This document shows positions 20,601-35,600 of a stretch of DNA of 64,000 nt, in pieces. Source of the DNA: an uncultured Bacilli bacterium. Lineage in GTDB: Bacteria; Bacillota_I; Bacilli_A; RF39; UBA660. Position 1 is the stretch's first letter; every line of letters starts with the position of its first letter. Under the pieces are notes generated by a model. It saw only the letters and a list, made by a program, of their open reading frames with translations, was not told where the DNA came from and made no database searches. The stretch lies in contig CAKOLI010000001.1 in assembly GCA_934096265.1 (NCBI GenBank), positions 124,001-188,000 of the forward strand, written 5' to 3'. The position numbers were made by a program, and so were the translations under genes.

Positions 20601-23600
20601 TAGAAGTAACTGTCTTTTCAGTAGCCCTAATCATAGAATTAGAACCAACATTATAGTCATATTCTTCTAAGTCTATCATTCCAACAATTCCTTTTCTACA
20701 CTTACCATCTAATGTATATCTTTCTACATATATAAGACTATTATCCAACACAGAAAAAGTATCATCATCAAGGTATTTCTTCATAGTAGAATTAATATTA
20801 TTAATCCTATCACTAACATCATCATCTTCTAAATATACTTCAGGTAATATTAACTTCAAAGTAGATTTATTATCTGAAACAAATTCTGCCACATCACTCC
20901 AATACTTAGGCTCTGATGTATATTGATCACAAGCAACAACACACCATTTCTCCATATCAACATTCTTTGGTATTAAAATATCTGCTCTTTTAAATACTTT
21001 CATTTCTTTCCTTCCTTTCATACTAATTATTTTAACACTATTAAAAATATTTGCAAGCCTATTAATTTAAAAAAAGTGTAAAAAAATGTTAAACTTCCTC
21101 CTATAATTAATTGACATATCATAAAATTCTAAGTATAATTAATTTATCAAGTATAGGAGGTAAACTAATGAAAGATGTAAGAAAGAAAAAGTTGACTTTA
21201 ATAATAAGTATAATTACAATAATCATTCTAGCTTTATCTGGTACTTATGCTCTATTTAAATGGAACTCTGATAACACAGATATTACCCTAGATGCCCATC
21301 TAGGCATCATTTATAAAAAAGAACACGATACCCTAACAGGAACATTAAATCCCGCTAATTCTAAAGATGAAGGATTATCTACCAACATAGAATTATGGAC
21401 CACAACTACCAGAACTAAAGTATATGGAACCTTATTTTTTACAGTAAAAAGCATAGATTCCCCATTAAACCAAAATAGCATGCTAAAATGGGAACTTTGG
21501 AATAATGGAAATAAATTAAATGAAGGAGATTTTAATGGCTTTGCAAATGGAGATATTGTAGAGTTATTAAAAGATACAGAACTATCTAACTCAAAAACAA
21601 TATATACACTATACGTATGGTTAGACGATAGCCGTATCACTTCAACTGACATAAGTGGTTCTACTATGGAAGTAGACGTTGGAGCTTCTGCAGTCCAAGT
21701 ACCTACTAGTGAAAGCACTATTACTGTAGTAGATAATTCACCAGCTCAAACTACTTGGGTTAAAGATTACACATTATCCCTAAAAGCAACATCTACAGAA
21801 TATAACATAACAGGATATGCTGTAACGACATCTCCGGAAAAACCATCATCATACACTTCAGTAAGCACTCCAGGACTAACATATAACTTAAACTATACAG
21901 TAGATACTAATGATAAATACTTCGTTTGGTTTAGAAATCAAAACAACAAAGTAGCTTATGCTACAGTAGACGTAAATAAAATAGATAATACTAAACCAGA
22001 AATAGATTTAAATGGCACTTCTTCACCTAGTATTGCATCATCTAGTGCAACTATAAGCATTCCATTAAAAATAACCGATACCCAAAGTGGTATTAATACA
22101 AGCACATTTACCTCTAATAGCTTAACTGTTAAAGTAGGAACAACTACTGTTAATCCAACCAAGACCATTACTTATCAAAAAGTAGAAAGTGGTATATACT
22201 CATACATACTTACTCTAACTAACGTTACTGGTAATGGCAATATATCTTTAAACATACCTGCTTCCGCGATAAGCGATGTCGTTGGTAACACCAATAATAA
22301 TAAAGATTTAATTCCAAATATTGATATAGATAATACAGCTCCAGTAGTAAATAGCATAACAGCAGAACAATATACAAGCACTATTACAATTAGTGCTAAC
22401 GCTACTGATAGCTATGGAACAATAGATACATATTGGTATAGCATAGATGGAGTAAACTACTATAGTTCTAATAATTCAAATTATACATTTACAAACGTAT
22501 CATCTGGTAACTATACAGCCTATGTATACGTCAAAGATAAAGCGGGCAATAAATCAAATACATATGAAAAAACAGTATTATTTGATAACATCCCACCTAC
22601 ATTAACATCTCTATTAGTAACTACCACATCTGGTACGTATGCAAATGGCAAAGCTATAGATATAACTGCAACTTACAGTGAAGATATAGTAAGTAGTACA
22701 GGTGCTACCATAACATCAACTACTGCTCCAAAACTATCTCTAAAATTTGGTTCACAAACCGCAAGAGAAGCAACATTTAAAAGTGCTAGCTCAAACAAAA
22801 TAAATTATCAAATAGTAATAAATACTACTGACCTAGGATCATTAAGCTTATCTTCATATCAAGGAACAGTATATGATGCTGCAAATAACAGCCTAACATT
22901 ATCAAACGTAAGCCTAGGAGGAAATGCGATTCAGGCATCTACTAAAGCAAAAATAGATACAACTTATTATACAACCCTAGCTTCTGCAATAAATACATCA
23001 AGTACTACAAAAACTATAACAATGGTAAATGATACAACCGAATGTGTAACAATACCAAGTAGTAATAATATAACTCTTGATTTATCAGGCAAAACAGTAA
23101 CATGTACAACATCTAACACTCCTCTAATAACTAACAATGGAACATTAACTATAAAATCTGGAACAACAGGGGGAACATTAAATAGTACTTACTATGCTAT
23201 AGAAAATAAAGGTAGCCTAACACTTACAAGTGGTACAATCAAATCAACTAACAGCATCGCTGTAAATAATAACTCTACCGCTACAAATGCAAAAGGTGCA
23301 TCATTATACGTAAATGGAGCAGAGGTAATCTCAACTAGTAATATAGGTATAAATAACGCGACAACAGGTATTATAACTATAGCATCTGGTACAGTAAAAG
23401 GTACCCAAAGTGGTATATACAATGTATCGACAGGAACAATAAATATAGGCTTATCAAGTGATACTTTAAGTACAACATCTCCTGCAATATATAACACAAC
23501 AACATCTTCATATGGAGTATATATGAATAACGGAGGAACCCTAAATATTAATAATGGAGCTATCTACACTGCAAATACAAGCGTTGGAACAGCTTACTAT

Positions 23601-26600
23601 AAAGGAACTTCAACCCTAACAGCAAGAAGTGGTTACCATGTTACAACATCAACTGAATCAGTATCTGGTGTAAGCAATAAAAAATCTTACCTAATAAGTG
23701 GAACAACACAAATCCAATATCAATACAGGAATTATGACTCTTGTATAAAAAAAGAATGTGTAGGAGGAAATGTAACTAATTCTTCATGTGGATACGCAAG
23801 TTGTGTTAATAGTAATTGTTCTTGTGCTAAATGGAATTACACTACAACATGTGGATCATGGGTAGAAGGTACCTGTGAAAAATCTGGATATAATTTTGAT
23901 ACTACTGCGGAATGTAATAGGCAAGGCACAAGTTGCACCGCATATACATCGTGTTCTGCTGGTGGTCAAGCTGGTAGCGGATATTATTGTTGCGATTACA
24001 CTAGAACATGTACCAAAAAGAAAACAAGTTGTAACACATATAATTCATGTCAAGATAGTTCATGTGGATACGCAACATGTTATGACTCCTGTGCAAATCT
24101 AGAATGTGTGGGAGGCTATACTGCTTGGACAAATTGGTCAACGAGCACTTTGTCTGGATACTCAAATTGTCAAAAGAGAACATGTAATCTAAACCCTGAA
24201 GGTGTAGTCACTACATGTGGCACTGCTGGAAGTTGTTAGGAGGCATAAAATGAAAAATATATTAAATAAAAATAATAATAAATTACTTTTAATACTTCTA
24301 GTATTAGTTATTGGGGCGATTTTACTAATCGTCCTAATAAATACAGACAAAAAACAAAAAGATCCTTTTGATAATAACAAAAATGATAACAAAGAAATTG
24401 CAAACGTAACGCCAGATGATGTAAAAAAACTATACAACATATTAACTAGTAACACTTGCAATATCAAATATACATTTGATTTTAGTAATAATAAAACCAT
24501 CAAAACAGAAGATATGAGCGAAACTGATAAATTAACTATTATCTTCAATAACTTAAAATATAACAACATTATAAAAGATAAAATAAGTATAGAAGAGTAT
24601 AATACCTATGCTAAAAATATCCTCGGTAATAGCACTAAAATACCTTCTACATTTAAAGACTTTAACTATGATGGTAATACTTACAATATAGAAAAAAATA
24701 AAATTATTAAAAATACCAGTACCTGCAATACCAAAGAAGAATATAAAAGCGCTCTTTATAGTTATTCATATAACTTATATGATCTAAGTATCTATATAAA
24801 CTATATAGAAATAAAAAATAATAAAGCATATGACTTAGATGGAAAACTAATAGATACATATACAAAAGAAAATGAAGAACGTATTATGAATAGTGCTACT
24901 AGTTATGTATATAACTTTAAGAAAAATACAAATGGATATTACTTACAACAAGTATCTCTTGCAGTTAAAGAAACTAATAAATAAAAATAAAATAAAATAA
25001 ATATAATATTATAGGTGATTATATGAAAAAAATAACATTTATAATATTTTTCCTTTTTATAATAACATTAACAATACCCTTATCATCCCTAAAAAATACT
25101 AAAATAACATGTCAAAACACTAAAAAAGACAACATCGAAGCCCATTATCCTACATATAACATAAATAAACTAGATACTTATATAAAAAATCATATAAATA
25201 ATATCATAAATAATACCTCAAGTAATAATAACCTATATATAGATTATGATACTATAAATAATAAAGATAATATTAAAACAATAATATATACATATATAGA
25301 TCAAAAAGGATTAATAAAAAATAATATTACTGAAATTGATTATAATATAAAAACTAAAAATATAACTAAAGATATAAAAATAATAACCACTAGTAACAAC
25401 TATAATATAGTAAATAACAAAGTAATTGATAAAAATAAAAAAATAATATCCTTCACCTTTGATGATGGCCCTAGTTATAACACCATAAAAATAGCAAACA
25501 TTCTAAAGAAATATAATGCTACTGCAACATTCTTTGTATTAGGTAATAAAGTAGAAAAATACGAAAAAACACTTAAATATTTAAAAGATAATAACATGGA
25601 AATAGGTAATCATACATACACCCATAAATTCTTATCTAAATTAAAAGAAGAAGATATTATGCTAGAAATAAATAATACTCAAGAAGAAATATATAGAGTT
25701 ACTAATACATATCCAACATTATTTAGACCGAGTTATGGAACTGTATCTAATAAATTAAGAAGACTATCCCCAATGCCCCTTATTATATGGAACCTAGATA
25801 CCTTAGATTGGAAATATCATAATTCTAATAAAATAGCAAATAAAATATTAAATAAAGTAAAAGATGGCGATATTATTCTTATGCATGATACATATTCCGC
25901 GACCGTAAATGCTGTAAATATAGTAATCCCTAAACTAATAGAACAAGGTTATGAAATAGTAAGCGTAAGTGAACTATTTTACTATAAAAACATAATTCCT
26001 ACCTACGGCAAATATTACGGACATATTAATTAATACATCTTGAAAAATAATTATATTTATTATATAATTATAATGTTTTAGTAAGTAGGGTGATAAAATG
26101 AAAAACAAACTATATAGATTTGTAAGAGCACTAGGAGTACCACTTTTTAAACTCCTATATAGACCAACAATTATTGGTATTAGTAACATTCCTACCTCAG
26201 GTAGAATCGTTCTAGCGGGAAATCACACTAATAATTTTGATTGTGCCCTCTTAATATCATCAACCAAAAGAACAATTCATTTCCTAGCTAAAAATGAATT
26301 ACACAAAGGTAAACTAGGATGGTTCTTCACTTCAATGGGAACTATCCCAGTAGATAGAAATAATAAAGATACAAATGCATTATCAACTGCCATAGAAGTA
26401 TTAAATAATAATGAAGTAATTGGAATATTCCCAGAAGGTACAACTACCAAAGATGGAAGCCTTCTTCCCTTCAAAGTAGGCGCAGTAGTCATGGCAAATA
26501 GAACAAACTCAAAAATAGTTCCATTCGCAATTACAGGTGAATACAAACTATTTAGAAAAAACATTAAAATAACTTTTGCCTCTCCATATACTCCTAAAAA

Positions 26601-29600
26601 CGATATCAGCTTAGCCAACGATGAACTAAGAAATAAAGTCATTAAACTAAAAGAGTCTAATTAGAAAGAAGAAAATCTATGAAAAATTATTTAAATAAAC
26701 TATATTATTATCTTAAAAGAAAATTTAATAAAAGGAAACATGATGATGAAGAACCTATTAATATGCACCTAGAATATCCAGATATTAGCTTATATGAATT
26801 AATAGAAAATACCGCGAATAAATATCCAAATAACATTGCCTATGAATACTATGGCCATGTTGTAACTTATAAAGATTTTATTAAGAAAATCAAAACCACT
26901 GCCTCTGCCTTAAAGAAAATAGGAGTTAAAAAAAAAGATAGAGTAACTATATGCATGCCTAATACCCCGAGTGCGGTTATCACTTTTTATGCCATAAACA
27001 TGGTAGGAGCAACTGCAAATATGATACACCCATTATCATCAGAAAATGAAATCCTAATGTACTTACAAATGGCAAAAAGCAAATACTTACTAGTAATAGA
27101 TATGGATTATGAAAAAATCTGTAATATAATGGATAAAACAGAACTAGAACGCATCATAGTAAGCATACCCAACGAAGAAATGACAAACACTAAAAAAGCC
27201 CTTTACTGGTTCTTTACAGGAAGAAAAAACAAAATAAAACGCAACCCCAACACCATGCTATTTAAAGAATTTTATCATTTAGGGAACCCTAACGAAGATA
27301 ATTTACTAACTCCTGCTTCCGCGGATGAAGAAGCGGTCATCCTATACAGTGGAGGAACCACCGGAGAACCTAAAGGCATAGTCTTATCAAATAGAAACTT
27401 TAACGCAGAAGCAATCGAATGCGAAGTAATGTGTAAAACTGCTAAAGAAGGAGACTCAATCTTATCTATAATGCCAATCTTCCATGCTTTTGGACTAGGT
27501 ATATGTATTCATACTATATTCTATATTGGCATGAAAGCAATATTAATCCCAACATTTAACGCCAAAAAATTTGGCTCACTAATTAAAAAGTATCATCCTA
27601 ACTTTATAATTGGAGTACCTACCTTATTTGAAGCTCTACTTAAAAATAATAATCTAAAGAAAAATGACTTATCTTGTGTAACATGTGTTATCTCAGGCGG
27701 TGATAACCTATCTTCTTCTCTAAAAGAAAAAGTAGACGAATTTTTAAAAACTCATGGTTCTAAAGCTCAAGTACGAGAAGGTTATGGATTAACTGAATGC
27801 GTTGGAGCTAGCTGTCTAACTCCATATAATAAATACAAAGAAAAAAGTATTGGACTTCCTTTACCAGATATAACCTACAAAATAGTAAAACCAACTACTC
27901 ATGATGAAGTAGAACGTGGTATTGATGGAGAAATCTGTATAAATGGTCCAACCGTAATGATGGGATATTTAGATGACCCTAAAGAAACTTCTAACGTACT
28001 AAGAATACATGACGATGGCAAACTTTGGCTACATACAGGAGACTTAGGATGCATGGATAGCGAAGGATTTGTCTACTTCAAACAAAGACTAAAAAGAATA
28101 ATAGTATCATCAGGATATAACATCTATCCTAGCCATGTAGAAAATATTATCAACTCCCATCCACTAGTCCTAACATCAACCGTAATTGGTATTGACCATC
28201 CATACAAAGTCCAAGTAGCTAAAGCATATATTGTATTAAAAGAAAACGTAAAACCAAACTATACAACCAAAAAAAGCATCAAAGAACATTGCATCAAAAA
28301 CTTAGCTAAATATTCCTTACCATACGAATATGTTTTTATTGATGAATTACCCAAAACTAAAATAGGCAAAATAGCATATAAAAAACTAGAACAAGATGCC
28401 TTAAAAAAAGAGTAATTATATAAATGAGGTGTAAAATGACATTATTAGAAAAATACAAACAAGAATTTATAAAAAACTATAAACTATTCAAAAACAAGAA
28501 AACAAGAAAACAAGAAATACCTAATATTTTAACATTATCAAGACTACTTTCTCCTATAATAATCATCCCCCTAGTATTAAAAAATAAATATAATCTAGCA
28601 TTAATATTTATCCTAATATTTGCATTAACAGATCTCCTAGATGGCTATATTGCAAGAAAATACAACTACGTTAGTAAATTAGGTAGAGAAATAGACCCTG
28701 TATGTGATAAAATTTTTCTAGGAAGCTTACTTATTCCTTTAATCATCAAAAAACAATCACTACTTGTAAACATCCTCCTAGAACTTATAATTAGCATTAT
28801 CTGTATAATTAATAAAATTAAAGGTTATAACACTAAGGTAAATGGCTTTGGCAAATTCAAAACGGCTTTTATATACACATTAATTAGTTACACATACTTA
28901 AATCTATTTATAAATACTAATAATAATATATATATAATCCTATACATCCTAACAATAATACTCCAAGTATCAACAATTATTACATATCTTACAAGAACTA
29001 TAAAAAAAGAACAAGAAGAAGATATACACATAAATAGCTTTGGTTATAAACTAATAAGACCTATATTTAAAGTATTTTTTAATCTCTACTTTAGACCTAA
29101 AGTAATAGGTAAAGAAAACATTCCTAAAGAAGGTCCATTCATTCTATGTGGTAACCATACCAACGTCCATGACCAATTTCCTATTATGATGAATACCAAA
29201 AGAGTAATACACTACATCGCCAAAAAAGAATACTTTGACTCCAAAATGGGTTTCTTCTTCCGTTTTGTAGGACAAATACCAGTAGATAGAGAAAATAAAG
29301 ATACAAATGCTAAAGAAGAAGCAATAGAAGTCCTAAAACATAATCATGCTCTAGGTATATTCCCAGAAGGAACAAGAAACGTCTTAGTATATAAAAATGA
29401 CATTGTAAATAATTTATACCCCCTTGTAGAACATACAGTAACTAAAGAACAATTTATCAAAATACTAAAAGATAACCAAACTAAATTATCTCAACTACAT
29501 CTATTAGATAAATTAAAAGAAACCTCTCGTATTAAACAAGAAGAATATAACTCATATCTCTTAGATTTACCAAACAAACTAAAACACTTACTAAAAAATA

Positions 29601-32600
29601 ACGTCATAACTGAAGAAGAATATCGCAACTCATTACTTTTAGATTTTAAATATGGAGCAGTTTCTTTTGCTAGCAAAACAGATGCTTATATCTTACCATA
29701 CGCCACATGTGGCAGATATCTTCATCATAGTAAAGATCTACGCATAATAATAGGAAAACCATTCAAAGTAGGAAATCTATCCCTAGAAGAAGCAAACCAA
29801 AAATTAAGAAATACAATCATTGATATAATTATTAAAAATAGCAAATAACACTTTGCTTTTTTTTCTTAATATGATAAAATTATAACTATAGGAGAGTGTA
29901 ATATGAGAAAGAAAAACGGTTTTACCTTAATAGAAATAATAGTAATAATTTTACTAATTGCACTTATATCTACCATTACCATAATAACTGTCCAAGACAA
30001 AATAAATACCTCTAAAGATACAGCTCAAATACTTACTAATGATGCTCTTTTTCAAGCGGCTAATGGATATGTAACGGAATTTAAAAATAATTCTAACTCT
30101 TGGTATAAAGAATATACAGGAAGCGTAGGGAACTATCAAGAAACAGGTAATGAATATGCTTGTACTACTATTCAAATGTTAATAGATAAAGGCTTTCTAA
30201 AAAATAACTTAAAAAATCCTTCTACTAAAGAAGATATAAATCATGATATATTTATAAAAGTAGTAAGAGATTCTCAAACTAAAGTAATCCAAAAACAAGT
30301 AATACTAGATAGTGAAGACTGTTCTAGCCTTGATGACGAACTCCCTAGTGTTACCTTTACTCCAAATGGCCTAGATATTCCACAAAGGCCACTTACAGTA
30401 ACAATAACCCCTAAAGTAGGCCCATCAGGTATAAATAAAATGACATACTACCTAAAACAAGAAGGAAAAATAAAAACTACAGAGTACACCTCTACTAGTG
30501 AAGAAAATATAGAACTAAACATTGAAGGTACCGATATACATGTATGTGCAAATGTAATAAATGGTATTGACAAAACCAGTGGAGAAATATGCAGTAACTC
30601 GTTTATTATAGATAATACTAGCCCAGTAGTTGAAAAGCTAGATTATACCCTAGGTTCTAACACAATTAAAGCCCACATTATCGAAAAAAACATAGACTCA
30701 TACTGCATAACCAAAGAAAATAATTCCACCTCTTGTACATGGCATAATATAAATGTAAATGACTTTGATATAACAGTATCAGAAAGTGCCACATACTACG
30801 TATACGTAAAAGATAAAGTAGATTTAATAAACGATAACACTACTAGTAATGTAGTAACAGTAAATATTGACTCTATCACACCATCTGTTAGTTTTAATCC
30901 TAATGGTAATACCAATTACACAAATAGTAAAGAAGTAACAATTACCCCCGAAGTAGGAATATCATCAGTAAAAAGTATGAATTACTACATCAAAATAAAT
31001 AATACTAAATATAAAGAAAATACTTCAAATACAAAAGATGCAAAAACACTCTTAGTAGATATAGAAGGCTCTGATATATATGTATGTGCAAATATAACAA
31101 ATGGTATTAACATACCAAGTGGAGAAATATGCAGTAACCCATTCATGATAGATAACACAAGCCCCATAGTAACCGCTACTTCCACAGTAGGTTCTTTAAA
31201 TATAAATATCTCTGTAATAGAAAAAAATATTGACTCCTATTGTGTAACACAAGAAAATAGTTCCACTAATTGCACATGGACAAAAATAGCAGTAAATACA
31301 TTTACTAAAGAAGCAGATGCAAGTGGCACATATAACATTTATGTAAAAGATAAAGCGGGTCACATTGGTAAAGGCCAAGTAACTATCATCCTAGAAAAAA
31401 CAGCACAAATAACCTGTACCGTCTCAAGTACAAGCAGTAGCTGTACAAAAACAGACACCATCAGTGACCTTAACAAAATAGTTAGCATAACTAGCGATAC
31501 TGGTAGTGTAAATTATACCCAAAATGGTACTTCACTAACCCTAAACTTTACAGGTGGTACCTACCAAGCAGGCACAGCCACATCATGTAACTGCACTACC
31601 ACATCAACAATACAATGTGCATGTGGTGAGGAATGCTGTACCCCTCCAGGAGGAGGAGCCTCTGGAACATCTAGATGTGTAATGGGTCCTCCAGGAGGTT
31701 GCTTAAACTGTACTGACATAAGCTGTGTCGCAGGAATGTGTCCATTTAATGACTGTGATACTAAAGAAACAACTTCTTGTAATACTTGTTATACATATAA
31801 ATATACAGCAACAATAAAATATATCCCAAAATAAAGAAAGGAATAATAATATGAAAGAAAAAAATAATTACCTAGCTATACTAGCTCTATCATTCTCAGT
31901 ACTTTCTCTAATATCAACAGTATTCTTATACTACGTAGTAACAAACAATTATAAAGAACTAAATGCTAATATAGATACTATAAAAAAAGAAAATACCAAC
32001 ACTCAAGATAAACCAACCATGACCAAACTTCTAAATGACTTTGCCAGAAAACTAATTAATGATAACAAACTATCAAAAAAAGATTCCACTGATAACAAAT
32101 TAACACTCACTTATAACGAAATGATTACTAAATACGGATTAAAAACAAACTACGAATGTATCGAAGAAGACACCTACGTAACATACACATTCTATTCTGA
32201 AAACGACAACGTTAAAGACATCTTAGTAAGTCAAAACTGTTATGAAAAATAAAATAATACTCCTTATCTTAATCATCCTTACATCTACTGGTTGTAAGAA
32301 AAATACAGAATATAAAGAAGAAAGTATAAATACATTTATCTATAGACTAATAAATACAGGTAGTATAACTAATAAATCCGCTATCAACAATGAATTAACT
32401 CTAACATTAAACGACCTAATAAATAACTACAACTACATCTATAAAGGTACTTGTAACAAAAATAATACAACCATAAAAATTACCTTTGATGAAGAAGGAA
32501 AAGTAGCAAATACAACTATAAATTTAAGCTGTGATATTAAAGAAGAAAGTAACATTCAAAATATTTATTTTGATTAAAAACATTGACAAAGCAAATTAAA

Positions 32601-35600
32601 AATATTATTATATAAATAGGTTTAAGGAGGAAATATGAAAAAAATATTTAAATTAGGAATTATTATCATATGCCTATTCATATTTACTGGATGTAATAAA
32701 AAAACAAATCAAGAAGAGCAAAAAGAATTTTATATGGGTGACACAATATCTATAAAAAACTTTGACATAACATTTTTAAATTACTCTATTAGAAAAGCTA
32801 TCGGTTCTAACGAAAAACATCAAGACTTAGTATTCTTAGAAGTAAATTTAAAAAATACTAGTAAAAAAGAGCAAAGGTTCACAAACAGTAGCTATAAAGT
32901 ATTTGGACCAGACAACACAGAACTAGATATTATATCAAATTCAAAATATACTACTTCTCTAAATAACGTAGGCAACATAAGAAGTGATGGTACCACCAGT
33001 GGACACCTTATCTTTGAATATGCTGGATATGGTAAATATTACTTAGAATTTGTAAATACAAAAGGTTCTAAAGTAACATTAATACTTGATATCTATGAAA
33101 ATATAGAATAGTAACTCCTAATGGATTACTATTTTTTTCATATGTTTTAGAAAGGAACTTATGAATAATAATTTTAAAAACTTACCCAACGAAGAAAAAC
33201 CCCGTGAAAGACTAAAAAAATATGGAAGAGCAAATCTATCTAATGAAGAATTACTATCTATCATACTAAAAACAGGAACCCATAACGTACCTGTAGATGA
33301 ACTATCCAAAAACCTCCTAGTAGAATTAAAAAGCATTACTAATTTAAAAGATATAACCTTATCTAAATTAACAAGCATAAAAGGAATAGGGGAAGTAAAA
33401 GCCTTATCTCTATATGCTTCAATCGAACTAGGAAGAAGAATTTTTCAGTCAAAACCACTTACTAAAAAATATAACATAAGTAACCCAATAGACATAATTA
33501 ACTATTACAACGACATACTAAAAGATAAATTACAAGAAGAATTTCATGTCCTATACCTAGATAGCAATAACACCATCATCTCATCCAAAAGACTCTTTAT
33601 AGGAACCATCAACCGTTCCATCGTTCATCCAAGAGAAATATTCAAAGAAGCCTATCTAAACTCTGCTTGTAAAATAGTCTGCATCCATAATCATCCATCA
33701 GGAAGTGTCACTCCCAGCAAAGAAGATATAATGATTACTAAAAGCCTAGATGAAATAGGCAGAATACATGATATAAAACTAGTAGACCACTTAATAATAG
33801 GCCTAGACAAATATTTTAGCTTTTATGAGAATAAATATTTAAAAAACTAAATTATACTTTTAAAAAAGATATTTATGTTATATAATAAAAATATACAAGG
33901 AGGATAAAATATGAATAAATTTAAAAAACTATCTATAAAACATATAATACTAATAATTATAGTTATCCTCCTAGGTTTACTTCTAATATTTAACTACACC
34001 CTAAAAAAAGATAGAAAACTAAATCCCATTGAAGCCCTAGTAAAAGATACAATAACATGTGTAACCAAAGTAATACGTGCCCCAATAGACTATGTAGGCT
34101 CACTAATAAAAGACTTTAAAGAATTAAAAAATGTCCAAAAAGAAAACCAAATATTAAAAGATAAATTAGAAGAAATAGATTTTATAAATACCAAAAATAC
34201 AGAACTTATGCGTCAAATAAAAAAACAACAAGAAGAACTAGGCATAGAATATAACCTAACAGAATATGAATACTTAAATAGTACTATAACAAATCGTAAT
34301 ATAGGATATTGGTATAACACAATTACAATCGATAAAGGAAGCTACAACGGAGTAAAAAAAGATATGCCCGTTGTAAACAAAAAAGGCTTAATAGGAAGAG
34401 TAGTAAGCACTACTAACTTTACATCTACAGTAAAACTAATAACTACAACAGATACATCTAACAAACTATCAGTTCTAGTTACTAATCAAGAATACAATCT
34501 TTATGGTCTTCTTTATAAATATGATGAAAAAGAAAACGTCTTACTAGTAGAAGGAATAAGTAACACTGACAAAGTAAGTATAAATGACTTAGTCTATACA
34601 AGTGGCATGGGAGGTATATTTCCAAGTGGTATCTTAATAGGAAAAGTATCATCTATTAAAACAGACTCATATGGCTTATCTAAAATAATTAGAGTATCAC
34701 CATCAGTAGACTTTTCATCACTTAGTTATGTAACCATATTAAAAAGAAAGGATGAATTAAAATGATTTATCCTTTAATTATTATAACAATATCCTTCCTC
34801 CTAGATGGCCTAATATCCTCATACATAAACATATTCTCATCTAATATATCTATATTCTCAACAATCTATACAGTCCTAGCACTAAGCATGGTAACAAAAT
34901 ATATTAAAGATGAAAAAAAATATTATCTAGTATACCTATTAACAGGCCTACTATTCGATATGGCTTATACAAACACATTTATACTTAACATGACAATATT
35001 CTTCCTCTTAGGATTAATAACAAAACACCTACTATATATCCTAACAGATAACCTTATAAATAACATCCTAATCTCATATATAAATATAGTAGTATACTAC
35101 ATAACTACCCAACTAATATTAGTAATCTCAAACTATACCACTTTTAATAGTTATTTATTACTAAAAATAATTTATAGTAGCATAATTATGAGTATTATAT
35201 ATACTATCATACTATATATATCAAATAGCCTATTTAAACAAAACAACTTTAAACATTACCACAAAAAGTTATAAATAAACATAATCACTCATATTATTTA
35301 CTGGTGAATAATATGGAAATAAATCTAAATAGTAAGTATCTAAAAAACAAAAAAGAAAACAAAAAAACATATAAAAAATATCTAGTAGGCCTATCATACC
35401 GCATATTAATTAGCGTCCTTATATTCCTATCTCTTGCCATATATATAAAAGCATCTAATAAAAATAAAGAAATAGTATACCAAAATATATATAACAATAA
35501 CTTTCTATATACCAAAGCTAAAAAATATTATGATAAATACTTAAAAGGAGTATATCCTTTCTCTAAAATATTTAAAGAAGATACCAACCTAGTATTTAAT